From assembly GCA_020638285.1 (NCBI GenBank), contig JACKIV010000003.1:62001-126000 (forward strand): a stretch of 64,000 nt of DNA. Reading direction: 5' to 3'. The notes beneath the pieces are model-generated. The model was not told the DNA's origin. It was given only the letters and a program-made list of their open reading frames with translations, and did not search any database. The stretch is from Rhodospirillales bacterium (GTDB taxonomy: Bacteria; Pseudomonadota; Alphaproteobacteria; Micavibrionales; Micavibrionaceae). A program made the position numbers and the translations under genes. This document shows, piece by piece, positions 33,815 through 42,595 of this stretch; the stretch's first letter is position 1, and each line of letters starts with the position of its first letter.

Positions 33815-35293
33815 TCAGGCCCTTTTTGCCGGTTTTGCTCTGGCGGGCAGGCGGACGGTGACGGTGGTCCCGGCCCCGACCGTCGAATCGATATGGATCG
33901 ATCCTCCGTGCAGTTCTGCCAGTTCTCGCGTGATAGCCAGCCCCAGTCCCGATCCTGCATGGCCGCGTGTATAACCGCCATCTGTGTTTCCGGCCTGTTC
34001 AAAGGGGCGGGTGATCTGCCCGATCCGGTTTGCCGGAATTCCGCATCCGGTATCAATGACCCGGAACAGGACGATGTCGTGGCGGCCTTCGCATTCGATC
34101 AGGACGGATCCGCCTGGCGGGGTGAATTTACAGGCATTGGAGAGAAGATTCAGTAAAATCTGCATAACGGCCCGGCGGTCCGCATTCAGGGTCAGGGCGT
34201 CATCACGGACGCTGGCGGACAGGGCGATGCGGGCCTCTTGCGCCCGACCTTCCATCATATGGGCGGCAAGATGAACGAGTTTTCCGGGGTCGACGGGCTC
34301 CAGCGCCAGATCGTACTTTCCTGCTTCGATTCTGGACATGTCCAGAATATCGCTAATGAGATCAAGCAGATGCGCTCCGCTTTCGCGGATTCCCTTGATG
34401 TAGTCCAGATATTTTTCCGTTCCGATCGGGCCGAGGAGCTGTTTTTCGATCATCTCGGAAAACCCGATGATGGCATTAAGCGGCGTGCGCAATTCATGAC
34501 TCATGTTGGCCAGAAACTGGGATTTTGCGGCGTAGGCGCGTTCTGCGGATTCCTTGGCGGCGCGCAACTGGCGTTCATGGTGGACCTGTTCGGTGATGTC
34601 CTGCATGATGCCATAGAGAGCGACAACTTCACCTTCGGGGTCTTTTTCACACCGACCTTCGCACCGGATGTGGCGGGTGGAGCCGTCCGGGCGGCGGACG
34701 CGCACGTCGAGGTCATAGTCGTTCTTTTCCAGAATGGCGCGTTGAAAGACCTGAATCATGCGGCCCGCGTCGCTGCGGTAAAGCATGGCTCCAACGCCTT
34801 CCAGCGTGGGAGAGAATGTATCTTTCTTCACGCCAAAGATTCTGTAGATTTCTTCGGACCAGACGATCCCCTGTCCTCCGACAGGCCAGCGCCAGTGTCC
34901 CATATGTCCGATGGATTCGGCTTCGGACAACTCCCGCTCGCGCCGACGCAAGGCGGCAGATATTTCGGAAAGTCTGGCAATCGAGTCCGTTTCCCGAGCC
35001 GGAGCAGACAGAGAGGCAATCGTGACTTCCCGTCCGTCTGAGCTGTGTGTGCGGTCAAAGTGAAAGGCCGTTCCGGGCGGGGCGCGCCCTAAAACCCACA
35101 AAGCTTCCCGTCCGCCAATGGAATCGAATGCAAGATCGCAGAGCGTGCAAAAAGACGGATTCGCATGGCTGATCCGTCCATCGGGGCCAATGGCAGCGCG
35201 TGGGATATCTTCTGACGCGGCCCCCCCCTGTCCTGCGGGAAGGCCCGCAGGGGAAAGAATCGGCGTCACGGCGTTGGACGATCTGGGCGGCAT
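33815..35293 (-). CDS. Soluble PAS sensor histidine kinase
   Basis: 492 residues, no membrane helix. A divergent PAS-like region (about 25-110), a PAS_3-type domain with PAC (about 135-255, YRIFGVKKDTFSP and RVRRPDGSTRHIRCEG), HisKA with the phospho-acceptor histidine in KSQFLANMSHELRTPLNAIIGFSEMI (about 275-300), and HATPase with DTGCGIPANRIGQI and GSGLGLAITRELAELHGG. A PleC/DivJ-like general layout for alphaproteobacteria, but no regulator is next to it, so the pathway cannot be named. AAGGA is 8 bases before the ATG. Confidence 0.88.
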   Translation of the reverse strand: MPPRSSNAVTPILSPAGLPAGQGGAASEDIPRAAIGPDGRISHANPSFCTLCDLAFDSIGGREALWVLGRAPPGTAFHFDRTHSSDGREVTIASLSAPARETDSIARLSEISAALRRRERELSEAESIGHMGHWRWPVGGQGIVWSEEIYRIFGVKKDTFSPTLEGVGAMLYRSDAGRMIQVFQRAILEKNDYDLDVRVRRPDGSTRHIRCEGRCEKDPEGEVVALYGIMQDITEQVHHERQLRAAKESAERAYAAKSQFLANMSHELRTPLNAIIGFSEMIEKQLLGPIGTEKYLDYIKGIRESGAHLLDLISDILDMSRIEAGKYDLALEPVDPGKLVHLAAHMMEGRAQEARIALSASVRDDALTLNADRRAVMQILLNLLSNACKFTPPGGSVLIECEGRHDIVLFRVIDTGCGIPANRIGQITRPFEQAGNTDGGYTRGHAGSGLGLAITRELAELHGGSIHIDSTVGAGTTVTVRLPARAKPAKRA

Positions 35294-35477
35294 GGCCGGG
35301 TTCCTTGGAGGCAGAAATAATCCACGAATCTATCCACATGTAAACATAATCCAAAAACGGGAAAGAAAACAGGGGGCGGTGGAATTTTTCTTTGCAAAGG
35401 CTGCTTTCCTTATCGCGGGGTGTGGGGGCATCTGGTAACATTCCGGGCGTTTTGCGGGTAAGGGGCGGGGGGCGTTC

Positions 35478-35975
35478 ATGCGCATTCTGGGGATTGATCC
35501 CGGATTACAGAAAACAGGGTGGGGCGTGATCGAGAGCGCCGGGAGCACGCTGCGCTTTCTGGCGTGCGGACGCATCACATCGGATGCGGCGCAGGATGTT
35601 CCGGCCCGTCTGGCTGCGATCGACCGGGGGCTTTCGGCGGTAGTGGAGGCGTGGAGTCCCGATGAGGCAGCCGTTGAGCAGATTTTTGTCAATGCGAATC
35701 CGGCGTCTGCCATGAAGCTGGGACTGGCGCGGGGGGTGGCTTTGTGTGTTCCGGCGCGGGCGGGGCTTTTTGTCGGAGAATATCCGGCCAATACCGTCAA
35801 GAAATCCATCGTCGGGGCCGGCCATGCCGCCAAGGTTCAGATCGGGGCCATGGTTCGGGTATTGCTGCCTGCGTGCGGGGTGGTTTCCGCCGACGAGGCC
35901 GATGCTCTGGCCATTGCGATCTGCCATGCCCATCATGTCGGAGTGCGGCGTCAGGGCATCGCGTTGATTTTATGA
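35478..35975 (+). CDS. ruvC: Crossover junction endodeoxyribonuclease RuvC
   Basis: 165 residues. RuvC resolves Holliday junctions by paired nicks. The acidic active site can be traced: D7 in MRILGIDPGLQKTGWGV, E68 in DEAAVEQIFVNANP and the late aspartates in SADEADALAIAICHAHH. Normally ruvC is with ruvA and ruvB; neither is in this window, and the neighbours are a divergent histidine kinase and an unrelated membrane protein. Confidence 0.95.
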   Translation: MRILGIDPGLQKTGWGVIESAGSTLRFLACGRITSDAAQDVPARLAAIDRGLSAVVEAWSPDEAAVEQIFVNANPASAMKLGLARGVALCVPARAGLFVGEYPANTVKKSIVGAGHAAKVQIGAMVRVLLPACGVVSADEADALAIAICHAHHVGVRRQGIALIL

Positions 35976-35983
35976 AAAAGCTT

Positions 35984-36021
35984 CAGGGGCCGGTTTCCCG
36001 ACCCCTGTCGCTGTCTTTTTT
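35984..36021 (+). terminator. Probable terminator after ruvC
   Basis: CAGGGG (35984-35989) pairs with CCCCTG (36002-36007) around CCGGTTTCCCGA-like loop sequence; a T6 run follows at 36016-36021. The T-run is 8 bases from the stem, so strength is uncertain. Confidence 0.5.
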
Positions 36022-36049
36022 CATCGTGCGTGGCCTTGTTTCGGGGTGT

Positions 36050-36454
36050 CTAGTTGATCCGGATTTCCTGACCAGACTCATCACGCCGCATCGGAATGAC
36101 GTGCAGAGCGGCCTGAGCCACAGGCTGCGCGGCCTGATCGTTTTTCCGGCTTTTTGGTTTTTTTCTTGATTTCGTTCCCTTTGCCTTGGCTTTGGCTTCG
36201 GCAATTTCTTCGGACATGAGCTTCATGCGGCCTTCTTCAAGCCCCATGACTTTCATATCCAGCTTGTGGATCGCATCGCTGAAGAATCCTGTCTGTTTCG
36301 CGATGATTTCAAAGCCCGAGCGCAGATTGTCGAACCCGGCGCGAAGCCGTTCGAATCCTGCACCCAGAACCAGACTTGTCCCCAGTGCCACAACGGCGGA
36401 AAAAACCGCCAGCACCAGAGAAATAACCAGAAGAGTTTCTACCGAGATTTGCAT
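36050..36454 (-). CDS. Hypothetical membrane-anchored coiled-coil protein
   Basis: 134 residues from the ATG at 36454, which has GAAGGTGG at good distance; the frame upstream of this lacks coding character. One membrane helix (about 6-30, LLVISLVLAVFSAVVALGTSLVLG) is followed by an amphipathic helix (FERLRAGFDNLRSGFEIIAKQ, about 33-53), a charged helix, and a lysine-rich tail (KAKAKGTKSRKKPKSRK). I do not recognise the family. Topology suggests an inner-membrane protein with a basic cytoplasmic tail that could bind nucleic acid or acidic lipid. Confidence 0.65.
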   Translation of the reverse strand: MQISVETLLVISLVLAVFSAVVALGTSLVLGAGFERLRAGFDNLRSGFEIIAKQTGFFSDAIHKLDMKVMGLEEGRMKLMSEEIAEAKAKAKGTKSRKKPKSRKNDQAAQPVAQAALHVIPMRRDESGQEIRIN

Positions 36455-36696
36455 GTTCCCACCTTCTTTCTTTTCCGTCGAGTTTTGAAACGCCTTTGTG
36501 GCGCGCCATATTTTTGTCCCTAAAACAACCGCACAAACATTATGGTAATGCATGACGCTTTAAGGTTTCGTAACCTTTTGAAAGCAATTCGTTAAAACTT
36601 TCGACGATTTGTCTGGATAGGACGGGGAAGAATTGTGGTATAACCTCTTCAGACAGGGTGTATAAGGAACATGCGACGGGGACGTATAGCCATCTG

Positions 36697-37977
36697 ATGG
36701 ATTATCATATTATTCTTTCTATTCTGGCCATTCTGGTTTTGCTGGTTTTTTCGGCCTTTTTTTCGGGATCGGAGACGGCGCTCACCGCCGCGTCGCGCGC
36801 GCGCATGCATGCCCGCGCCAAGGAAGGCGATCGGCGCGCCGCTCTGGTCGGGAAAATCCGCGATCAAAAGGAAAAGATGATTGGCGCTCTTCTTCTGGGA
36901 AATAATCTGGTCAATATTCTGGCCTCGGCTTTGGCTACGAGCGTTTTGATTGATCTGTTCGACGAAGGCGGGGTCTTTGTCGCCACGATCGTTATGACGA
37001 TCATGATTCTCATTTTCTCAGAAGTCCTGCCCAAGACATATGCGTTTTATGACTCCGACCGGATGGCGATGGTGGTTGCGCCGGTGATCCGGGTCTTGAT
37101 TGTTCTGTTTGCGCCGCCCGTGGTTCTGGTTTCCAAAGTCGTAAAATGGATTCTGCGGGGATTTGGCGTGGACATCTCGCATGTGCGTGTGGGCGATCAT
37201 GCGGAAGCTCTGCGGGGTATGATCGAGATGCATCACGGGCCGGAGGCGGAAACAAATCAACAGCGCGCGATGCTGCGTTCGATTATGGATCTGGCCGATG
37301 TCGAGGTCTGCGAGGTTATGACGCACCGCCGGACGGTTCTGTCTCTGGACATCGGGGCGCCGCCGGAAGCGCTCGTGGATCAGGCATTTGAAAGTCCCTA
37401 TACGCGGATTCCGGTGTGGGAGGATTCCTCGGACAATATCATCGGGATTATTCATACAAAGCACTTGATGCGAGCCATCCGGGATCTGGGCGGGGATGTG
37501 GTGAAGCTGGATGTCCGGAAACTTTTGACCGCGCCGTGGTTTATTCCCGAAGGCACGACTCTGTTCGACCAGCTTCAGGCCTTTCGTGAGCGGCGGGAGC
37601 ATTTCGCCATCGTGGTCGATGAGTATGGAAGTTATATGGGAATTGTGACTCTGGAGGATATTCTGGAGGAAATCGTCGGGGATATCGATGATGAATATGA
37701 CATTCCCATGCCGGGGGTTCACAAACTGCCCGGCGGCGTGCTTCTGGTCGATGGGACCGTGACGATCCGCGACCTGAACCGCGCCTTTGAATGGAGCTTG
37801 CCGGATCAGGATTATACGACCGTGGCCGGGCTGGTTCTGTTCGAGTCGCGCCGAATACCCGATATTGGCCAGAGCTTTACCTTTCATGGATTTCGTTTTG
37901 ATATTTTGCGCCGCCTGCGCAACCAGATCACCCTCGTGCGCGTGACGCCGCCGAGACGAGGTGTGACGCCCGGGTAA
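36697..37977 (+). CDS. CorB/HlyC-type CNNM transporter with CBS and CorC_HlyC domains
   Basis: 426 residues from the ATG at 36697; a GTG at 36658 is an alternative start. Order: DUF21/CNNM membrane domain (about 1-175, four helices, AFFSGSETALTAASRARMHA and GNNLVNILASALATSVL), two CBS repeats (about 200-330, VCEVMTHRRTVLSLDI and VVDEYGSYMGIVTLEDILEEIVGDI), and the C-terminal CorC_HlyC domain (about 345-425). CNNM/CorB proteins are magnesium transporters or efflux regulators. A lone gene with about 240 bp of non-coding DNA upstream; a TATAAC box at about 36638 may be its -10. Confidence 0.88.
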   Translation: MDYHIILSILAILVLLVFSAFFSGSETALTAASRARMHARAKEGDRRAALVGKIRDQKEKMIGALLLGNNLVNILASALATSVLIDLFDEGGVFVATIVMTIMILIFSEVLPKTYAFYDSDRMAMVVAPVIRVLIVLFAPPVVLVSKVVKWILRGFGVDISHVRVGDHAEALRGMIEMHHGPEAETNQQRAMLRSIMDLADVEVCEVMTHRRTVLSLDIGAPPEALVDQAFESPYTRIPVWEDSSDNIIGIIHTKHLMRAIRDLGGDVVKLDVRKLLTAPWFIPEGTTLFDQLQAFRERREHFAIVVDEYGSYMGIVTLEDILEEIVGDIDDEYDIPMPGVHKLPGGVLLVDGTVTIRDLNRAFEWSLPDQDYTTVAGLVLFESRRIPDIGQSFTFHGFRFDILRRLRNQITLVRVTPPRRGVTPG

Positions 37978-38008
37978 TTTCCCCCTTTATTTCGCCGCAA
38001 TTGCCCGT

Positions 38009-40057
38009 ATGATGCCGGACATGGCAGGGACGGGCAGAAAAAAGCCGGATAAGGTGTATAAGCGCAAAAAACCGCCTGTTCGAGGGCGGTCTTCTTCGCA
38101 TTCCGAATGGGATGATCCGCCCCGGCGGGGTGTCTTCCGCGGACTGATTCGGTTTTTCTTTATGCTGGCCATTTGGGGGCTGATTTTTACGGGCGGCGTT
38201 GTGGTCTGGTATGCCCGGGATTTGCCGGACGTTGCGCGTGCGTCCGTGTTCAAGCGCCAGCCTTCCATCACCGTTCTGGATCGTCACGGAGAGACAGTCG
38301 CGGTCTACGGCGACATCAAGGGCGAAGCGCTGGCTCTGGCCGATTTCCCGGCCTATCTGACCGAAGCCGTTCTGGCAACCGAAGACCGCCGATTTTACAG
38401 CCATTTCGGTATTGATCCGATTGGTCTTGCGCGCGCCATGCTCAAGAACCTTGTCAGTGGGCGGGTGGTACAGGGCGGCTCGACCATCACCCAGCAGCTT
38501 GCCAAAAACCTTTTCCTGAGCCATGAGCGCACGTTTCGCAGAAAAGTTCAGGAAGCCATTCTGGCCCTGTGGATCGAAGGGGCCTTGAGCAAGGACGAGA
38601 TCTTAAGCGCCTATCTGAACCGGGTTTATATGGGGGCAGGGGCCTATGGCATGGATGCGGCGGCGCGCCTTTATTTCAATAAGTCCGCCCGGGATCTGAC
38701 CTTGCGCGAGGCGGCGACACTCGCAGGCCTTTTAAAAGCGCCGTCCCGTTATTCTCCGCTGAACAATCCGGGACTGGCTTCGGCGCGGGCGGATACGGTC
38801 ATCGCGTCCATGCGGGATGCGGGGTATCTGGAGGAGGGCGATGCACCAAAGGGGCCGAAAATTCCTCTTCCGCCTCCGCGCAAACCCGGCAGTGTTCAGG
38901 CCACGCGTTATTATGCCGACTGGATCGTGGATCAGATCGACGATCTGATCGGTCCTCCGGATAAGGATCTCATCATAGAAACCACTCTTGATCCGTCTGT
39001 CCAGAATGCGGGCGAGAACGCCCTAAGTCGTGTGTTGCAGGAACAGGGCAAGGCCCGGCGGATCGGTCAGGGCGCGGTCGTGGTCATGACAACGGACGGG
39101 GCGGTGACGGCCATGATCGGCGGGCGTAATTACAAGGACAGCCAGTTCAACCGGGTCACGCAGGCCTTTCGCTCTCCCGGTTCGTCTTTCAAGCCGTTCG
39201 TGTATCTGGCCGCGCTGGAAAGTGGCTGGACGCCGGACAGTCTGATCGAGGACGCCCCGATAGACTCCGGAAAATACAGGCCGGAGAATTACGATGGGGA
39301 ATATTATGGAACCGTGACGCTGGAGACCGCTTTGGCTCTGTCTTTGAACACGGCGACGGTTCGCCTGATGAAAGAAATCGGCCCGGCCCGCGTGGTGGAA
39401 ACGGCGCGGCGTCTCGGGATTCAAGCGCCTTTAGGCTCGAATTTAAGCTTGTCTCTGGGGGCGGACGGCGTACCGATGATTGAGATGCTCCGCGCCTATG
39501 GCGTGGTCGCGCGCGGGGGTCTGGATGTAGAGCCGTATGGCGTTGCCAAAATCCGGGATGCGGACGGGCAGGTCTATTACGAACGCCCTGCGGGGCGCTT
39601 TGCGGACCGGGTGGTGATGCCTCAGGCCGCATACGGGACGACATCCATGATGGCGCAGGTGATCGAGCGGGGGACCGGGCGCGGGGCGTGGCTGCCCTTT
39701 CCGGCAGCGGGAAAGACGGGGACGAGTCAGAATTTCCGCGATGCGTGGTTTGTGGGCTTTACGCCTGATTATGTTGCCGCCGTATGGCTGGGCAACGACG
39801 ACAACACTCCGATGAAAAAGGTCACGGGCGGGTCTTTTCCTGCGGGTATCTGGCGCGAGACCATGATGGCGGCCCAGAATACGCGCCTTCCGGAACGCTT
39901 CCGGTTTGACGGGGTTGAAGAGACGTCCGGTGGTAGAAATTTTGACGGGTTGCTCTCGCGTCTTCTGGGTGCGCCGAACGAACCGGAAGATCGCGCCAAG
40001 GGGCGAGGGAACACGGGAAGTCCGGGGATGCGCGGAACATTTTCCTTAAACGAATAG
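38009..40057 (+). CDS. Penicillin-binding protein, class A (PBP1A type)
   Basis: 682 residues; ATGs at 38009, 38012 and 38021 are all possible. A basic cytoplasmic tail, one membrane helix (about 47-68), the GT51 glycosyltransferase domain (about 85-265, with ATEDRRFYSHFGID and GGSTITQQLAKNLFL), then the transpeptidase: SSFK (in FRSPGSSFKPFVYL, about 392-405), SLN (ALSLNTATV) and KTGTSQNFRDAWFVGF. It polymerises and crosslinks peptidoglycan. No OB domain insert is obvious between the two catalytic domains, so it is shorter than Escherichia coli PBP1A. It converges on the XRE gene. Confidence 0.94.
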   Translation: MMPDMAGTGRKKPDKVYKRKKPPVRGRSSSHSEWDDPPRRGVFRGLIRFFFMLAIWGLIFTGGVVVWYARDLPDVARASVFKRQPSITVLDRHGETVAVYGDIKGEALALADFPAYLTEAVLATEDRRFYSHFGIDPIGLARAMLKNLVSGRVVQGGSTITQQLAKNLFLSHERTFRRKVQEAILALWIEGALSKDEILSAYLNRVYMGAGAYGMDAAARLYFNKSARDLTLREAATLAGLLKAPSRYSPLNNPGLASARADTVIASMRDAGYLEEGDAPKGPKIPLPPPRKPGSVQATRYYADWIVDQIDDLIGPPDKDLIIETTLDPSVQNAGENALSRVLQEQGKARRIGQGAVVVMTTDGAVTAMIGGRNYKDSQFNRVTQAFRSPGSSFKPFVYLAALESGWTPDSLIEDAPIDSGKYRPENYDGEYYGTVTLETALALSLNTATVRLMKEIGPARVVETARRLGIQAPLGSNLSLSLGADGVPMIEMLRAYGVVARGGLDVEPYGVAKIRDADGQVYYERPAGRFADRVVMPQAAYGTTSMMAQVIERGTGRGAWLPFPAAGKTGTSQNFRDAWFVGFTPDYVAAVWLGNDDNTPMKKVTGGSFPAGIWRETMMAAQNTRLPERFRFDGVEETSGGRNFDGLLSRLLGAPNEPEDRAKGRGNTGSPGMRGTFSLNE

Positions 40058-40149
40058 GTCTGTCGCAAAACTCTGGAACGGGCCACATCCGCCCTGTGCG
40101 GGAATCAAACTCGCGGGTTGGGTAGACTTAAGGATCTCTGTAAACAAGC

Positions 40150-40716
40150 CTATTTCTTCGAATCGTCCGCCGGAGTTTTCTTTTTCCGCCGCCGTTTTCC
40201 CGGAACGGGCAGGGTTTTTTCACCGGGGTTTTCCTGTGTTTCCGCTGCGATGGTCCGTACAAGGGTAAGCATCTGTTTACGCAGGGCTGCCGTTGGGATG
40301 GAATAGTACAAACGGACCAGATCAAGTGTTTCTTTTTTCTTCAGAATATTTTCGCTGATGGGGGTTTCAACGTTAAAACCTTCCTGGGCAGTGTCGGACA
40401 GTCCTCCTGCAAAAGTGGGGGCTTTGTCCGGGCCGGTGTATTCGTCAAAAAAATAAGTAAGGGGGATGGCCAGAAGTTTACTGAACTCAAACAGGCGTCC
40501 GGCGCTGACCCGATTGACGCCGCGCTCGTATTTTTGCATTTGCTGGAAGGTGATACCAACCGAAGATGCCAGCCGCTCCTGACTGATCCCCAAAAGGCTC
40601 CGACGCAGGCGCAGGCGATATCCCACATGCTCATCCAGAGATGTGGCTTTCCCCTTGAGTTTCGTCGCGGGGAAAAGGCTTTTGGCGCCGGGTTTGAGTT
40701 TCCTGATCCTGACCAT
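40150..40716 (-). CDS. XRE-family helix-turn-helix regulator
   Basis: 188 residues. The HTH is at about residues 28-82 (YRLRLRRSLLGISQERLASSVGITFQQMQKYERGVNRVSAGRLFEF). After it comes an acidic linker and a helical segment (about 125-160), then a Lys/Arg-rich tail (PGKRRRKKKTPADDSKK). Similar proteins lie between lnt and metK in several alphaproteobacteria; lnt is indeed upstream here on the same strand, 128 bp away, but metK is not. A candidate promoter with an operator-like dyad precedes it, consistent with self-regulation. Confidence 0.85.
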   Translation of the reverse strand: MVRIRKLKPGAKSLFPATKLKGKATSLDEHVGYRLRLRRSLLGISQERLASSVGITFQQMQKYERGVNRVSAGRLFEFSKLLAIPLTYFFDEYTGPDKAPTFAGGLSDTAQEGFNVETPISENILKKKETLDLVRLYYSIPTAALRKQMLTLVRTIAAETQENPGEKTLPVPGKRRRKKKTPADDSKK

Positions 40717-40805
40717 ATCTTCCTCGGAGGGGACTGTGTGAAATGGGACGAAATCTTATACAAAGCAAATAACAGCGGGTACGATCGCATGCAAGGGATT
40801 ATTCG

Positions 40806-40833
40806 GATATAGTACTAAAGTATAGGAAGACAA
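40806..40833 (-). promoter_or_regulatory. Candidate promoter and operator dyad for the XRE gene
   Basis: Minus strand: TTGTCT (40833-40828), 16-bp spacer, TATATC (40811-40806). The spacer contains TATA-(9)-TATA dyad sequence at 40808-40824 which overlaps the -10, a common place for an autorepressor to bind. The 5' leader would be about 85 bases. Confidence 0.4.
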
Positions 40834-40844
40834 TGGCATGCGAT

Positions 40845-42398
40845 TCAAGTATCTTCCAAAACCTTTCGGAAAATAAAGCGCGTGGCAATCAATCCTGTGA
40901 GTATAAATAAGAATAAGGCATTTCCGGTCCGGTTGTAGAATGTCGGGTCCGATAGCCTTGGGGGAAGCCCTGCACGTGCTGCCCCCGCCTCGAGAAGGGG
41001 CATTCGGGCAACGGTGCGCCCCATCGGGTCTATGACGGCGGAAATACCCGTATTGGCGGCGCGGATTACCGGGACTCCCGATTCAATGGCGCGGAAGATC
41101 GCGTTTTCGAAATGCTGGTACGGTCCGGCGCTTTTTCCATACCATCCGTCATTTGTGACATTGAGCAAAGCATCCGGGCGGGGCTTTGTCGGGTTTATTC
41201 CTGCGCTGGGGAAAATAATCTCATAGCAGACAAGGGGGCTGACGCTCAAAGCCTCGCCTGCGGACAAAGTGTCCGGTCCGCCTCCGGCTTCGAATCCGGA
41301 AAATCCCGTGACGGTCGGGATTGGAATCCATTTCTGAAACGGAATATATTCGCCAAAGGGGACGAGGTGCGCCTTATCATGAATCCATGGGATGCCGCCC
41401 TCCTGATCGATCAGGGCAATGGAATTGCGGTATCCCGTATGGGCTCCGGTGCGCGAGCGCAGCAGGACTCCGGTTGCCAGAAACGCCTTGCCCGGCCAGG
41501 CGCGCAGTGTGGCCTCAATGGCGTCCAGACCCTGATCCGAGTCCAGAATGGGCCAGGCGATGGCGGTTTCTGGCCAGACGATCAGGGTGGTTGTCTCCTT
41601 TGGCGCGGCGAAATCCTGCGCGTTCGGGCGCGAAAGGGCGAGGTGTTTTTCAAAATGGGCGACCATTTTTTCGGAGGTCCATTTTTCAGATTGCGGGATC
41701 GAGGGCTGGACAAGGACCACACGCACATCCGAACGCACCGCAGGCGGGTTGGCGTGCAGTCGCCACAGGCCAAATCCGTAACAGGCGGTCAAGGATGCGA
41801 TGCCCGCCCCGGCAAGGATCAGGCGCGGGCGGAGGGCTCCGGCGCGCGCGCGCCACAGATACCCCGGCAAAACGGCCCAGAAAATCGTCAGGGCGCTTAG
41901 CCCGTATGATCCCCACAGGGCCGCGGTCTGGGAGACCGGCGAATTCCCGCCCCATCCATAGCCGTATAAATTCCACGGAAACCCTGTAAACAGATGTCCG
42001 CGCAGGAACTCTGCAATGGCCATCAAGGCCACGAACTGCGCAAAAGACGCCGCCGGATGCGCGGGGCGGATGCGCGCGTGGACAAGGGCGACCAAGGCCG
42101 GATACAAGGCCAGAATGGCGGGCAGGGCCATGGCGGCCAAGGGCCAGGCCCATCGCCACGGGTTGCCGCCGACCAGAAGCGCATCCCCGATCCAGGACAC
42201 GCCGATAAGAAAATATCCAAATCCGAACGCCCAGCCGAGGAGAAACAAGCCCTTTGAGGCAGACTCGACCAGGACATAAAACAGACTCAAAGCCACGAAC
42301 AAGGCCGGTGTCAATCCATAAGGCGGCATGGACAGCGCACAGAAAGACCCGGCGGCAAAGCAAAGCAGGATTTTCTTCAGGAAAGGGCGTGGGTGCAT
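40845..42398 (-). CDS. lnt: Apolipoprotein N-acyltransferase
   Basis: 517 residues from the ATG at 42398; a TTG at 42428 would add ten. Lnt puts the third acyl chain on the N-terminal cysteine of lipoproteins. About six membrane helices fill residues 1-205, followed by the nitrilase domain (about 220-480) with the catalytic Glu in VWPETAIAWP, Lys in HDKAHLVPFGEYIPF, Cys in SPLVCYEIIFP, and NVTNDGWYGKSAGPYQH, then a last C-terminal helix. This fits the lipoproteins seen in the window (LptE and the OmpA-like protein). Confidence 0.94.
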   Translation of the reverse strand: MHPRPFLKKILLCFAAGSFCALSMPPYGLTPALFVALSLFYVLVESASKGLFLLGWAFGFGYFLIGVSWIGDALLVGGNPWRWAWPLAAMALPAILALYPALVALVHARIRPAHPAASFAQFVALMAIAEFLRGHLFTGFPWNLYGYGWGGNSPVSQTAALWGSYGLSALTIFWAVLPGYLWRARAGALRPRLILAGAGIASLTACYGFGLWRLHANPPAVRSDVRVVLVQPSIPQSEKWTSEKMVAHFEKHLALSRPNAQDFAAPKETTTLIVWPETAIAWPILDSDQGLDAIEATLRAWPGKAFLATGVLLRSRTGAHTGYRNSIALIDQEGGIPWIHDKAHLVPFGEYIPFQKWIPIPTVTGFSGFEAGGGPDTLSAGEALSVSPLVCYEIIFPSAGINPTKPRPDALLNVTNDGWYGKSAGPYQHFENAIFRAIESGVPVIRAANTGISAVIDPMGRTVARMPLLEAGAARAGLPPRLSDPTFYNRTGNALFLFILTGLIATRFIFRKVLEDT

Positions 42399-42484
42399 GG
42401 CGGGATGTCTTCTTAAAGGGGCCGACAAGGACTATAGCTCTTTTCCCAAGGGAAATAAGAAAAAAACGGTTTTATTTGCCATTG

Positions 42485-42556
42485 CCCCTCTCCCTTGATC
42501 CCTCTCCCCTATGGGGGAGAGGGAAAGACGGAGCAGCGCTCCGGCAGGGAGAGGGG
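42485..42556. repeat. Multi-hairpin repeat of the 'CCCTCTCCC/GGGAGAGGG' type
   Basis: Outer arms CCCCTCTCCC (42485-42494) and GGGAGAGGGG (42547-42556) pair fully. Inside are two hairpins: CCCTCTCCCC with GGGGAGAGGG (42500-42523 region) and GGAGC-AGC-GCTCC (42530-42542). The whole can fold as a three-stem junction. It lies between prfB's end and the start of lnt, both on the minus strand, so it could also stop prfB transcription. Confidence 0.75.
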
Positions 42557-42595
42557 AGTTTCAAAAGGACTTAAAGCAATTTTTCTTACAGAAAA

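Noticed and set aside
36598..36643. Full sigma-70 promoter before the CorB-like gene
   Set aside because: TATAAC is a fair -10 but the nearest TTGTCT is 24 bp away, and no -35 exists at the correct spacing.
40090..40125. Sequence resembling a tRNA T-arm (GCGAG-TTTGATT-CCCGC on the minus strand) between the PBP gene and the XRE gene
   Set aside because: The arms do not pair properly, and no anticodon or acceptor stem can be found; chance similarity or an old remnant at most.
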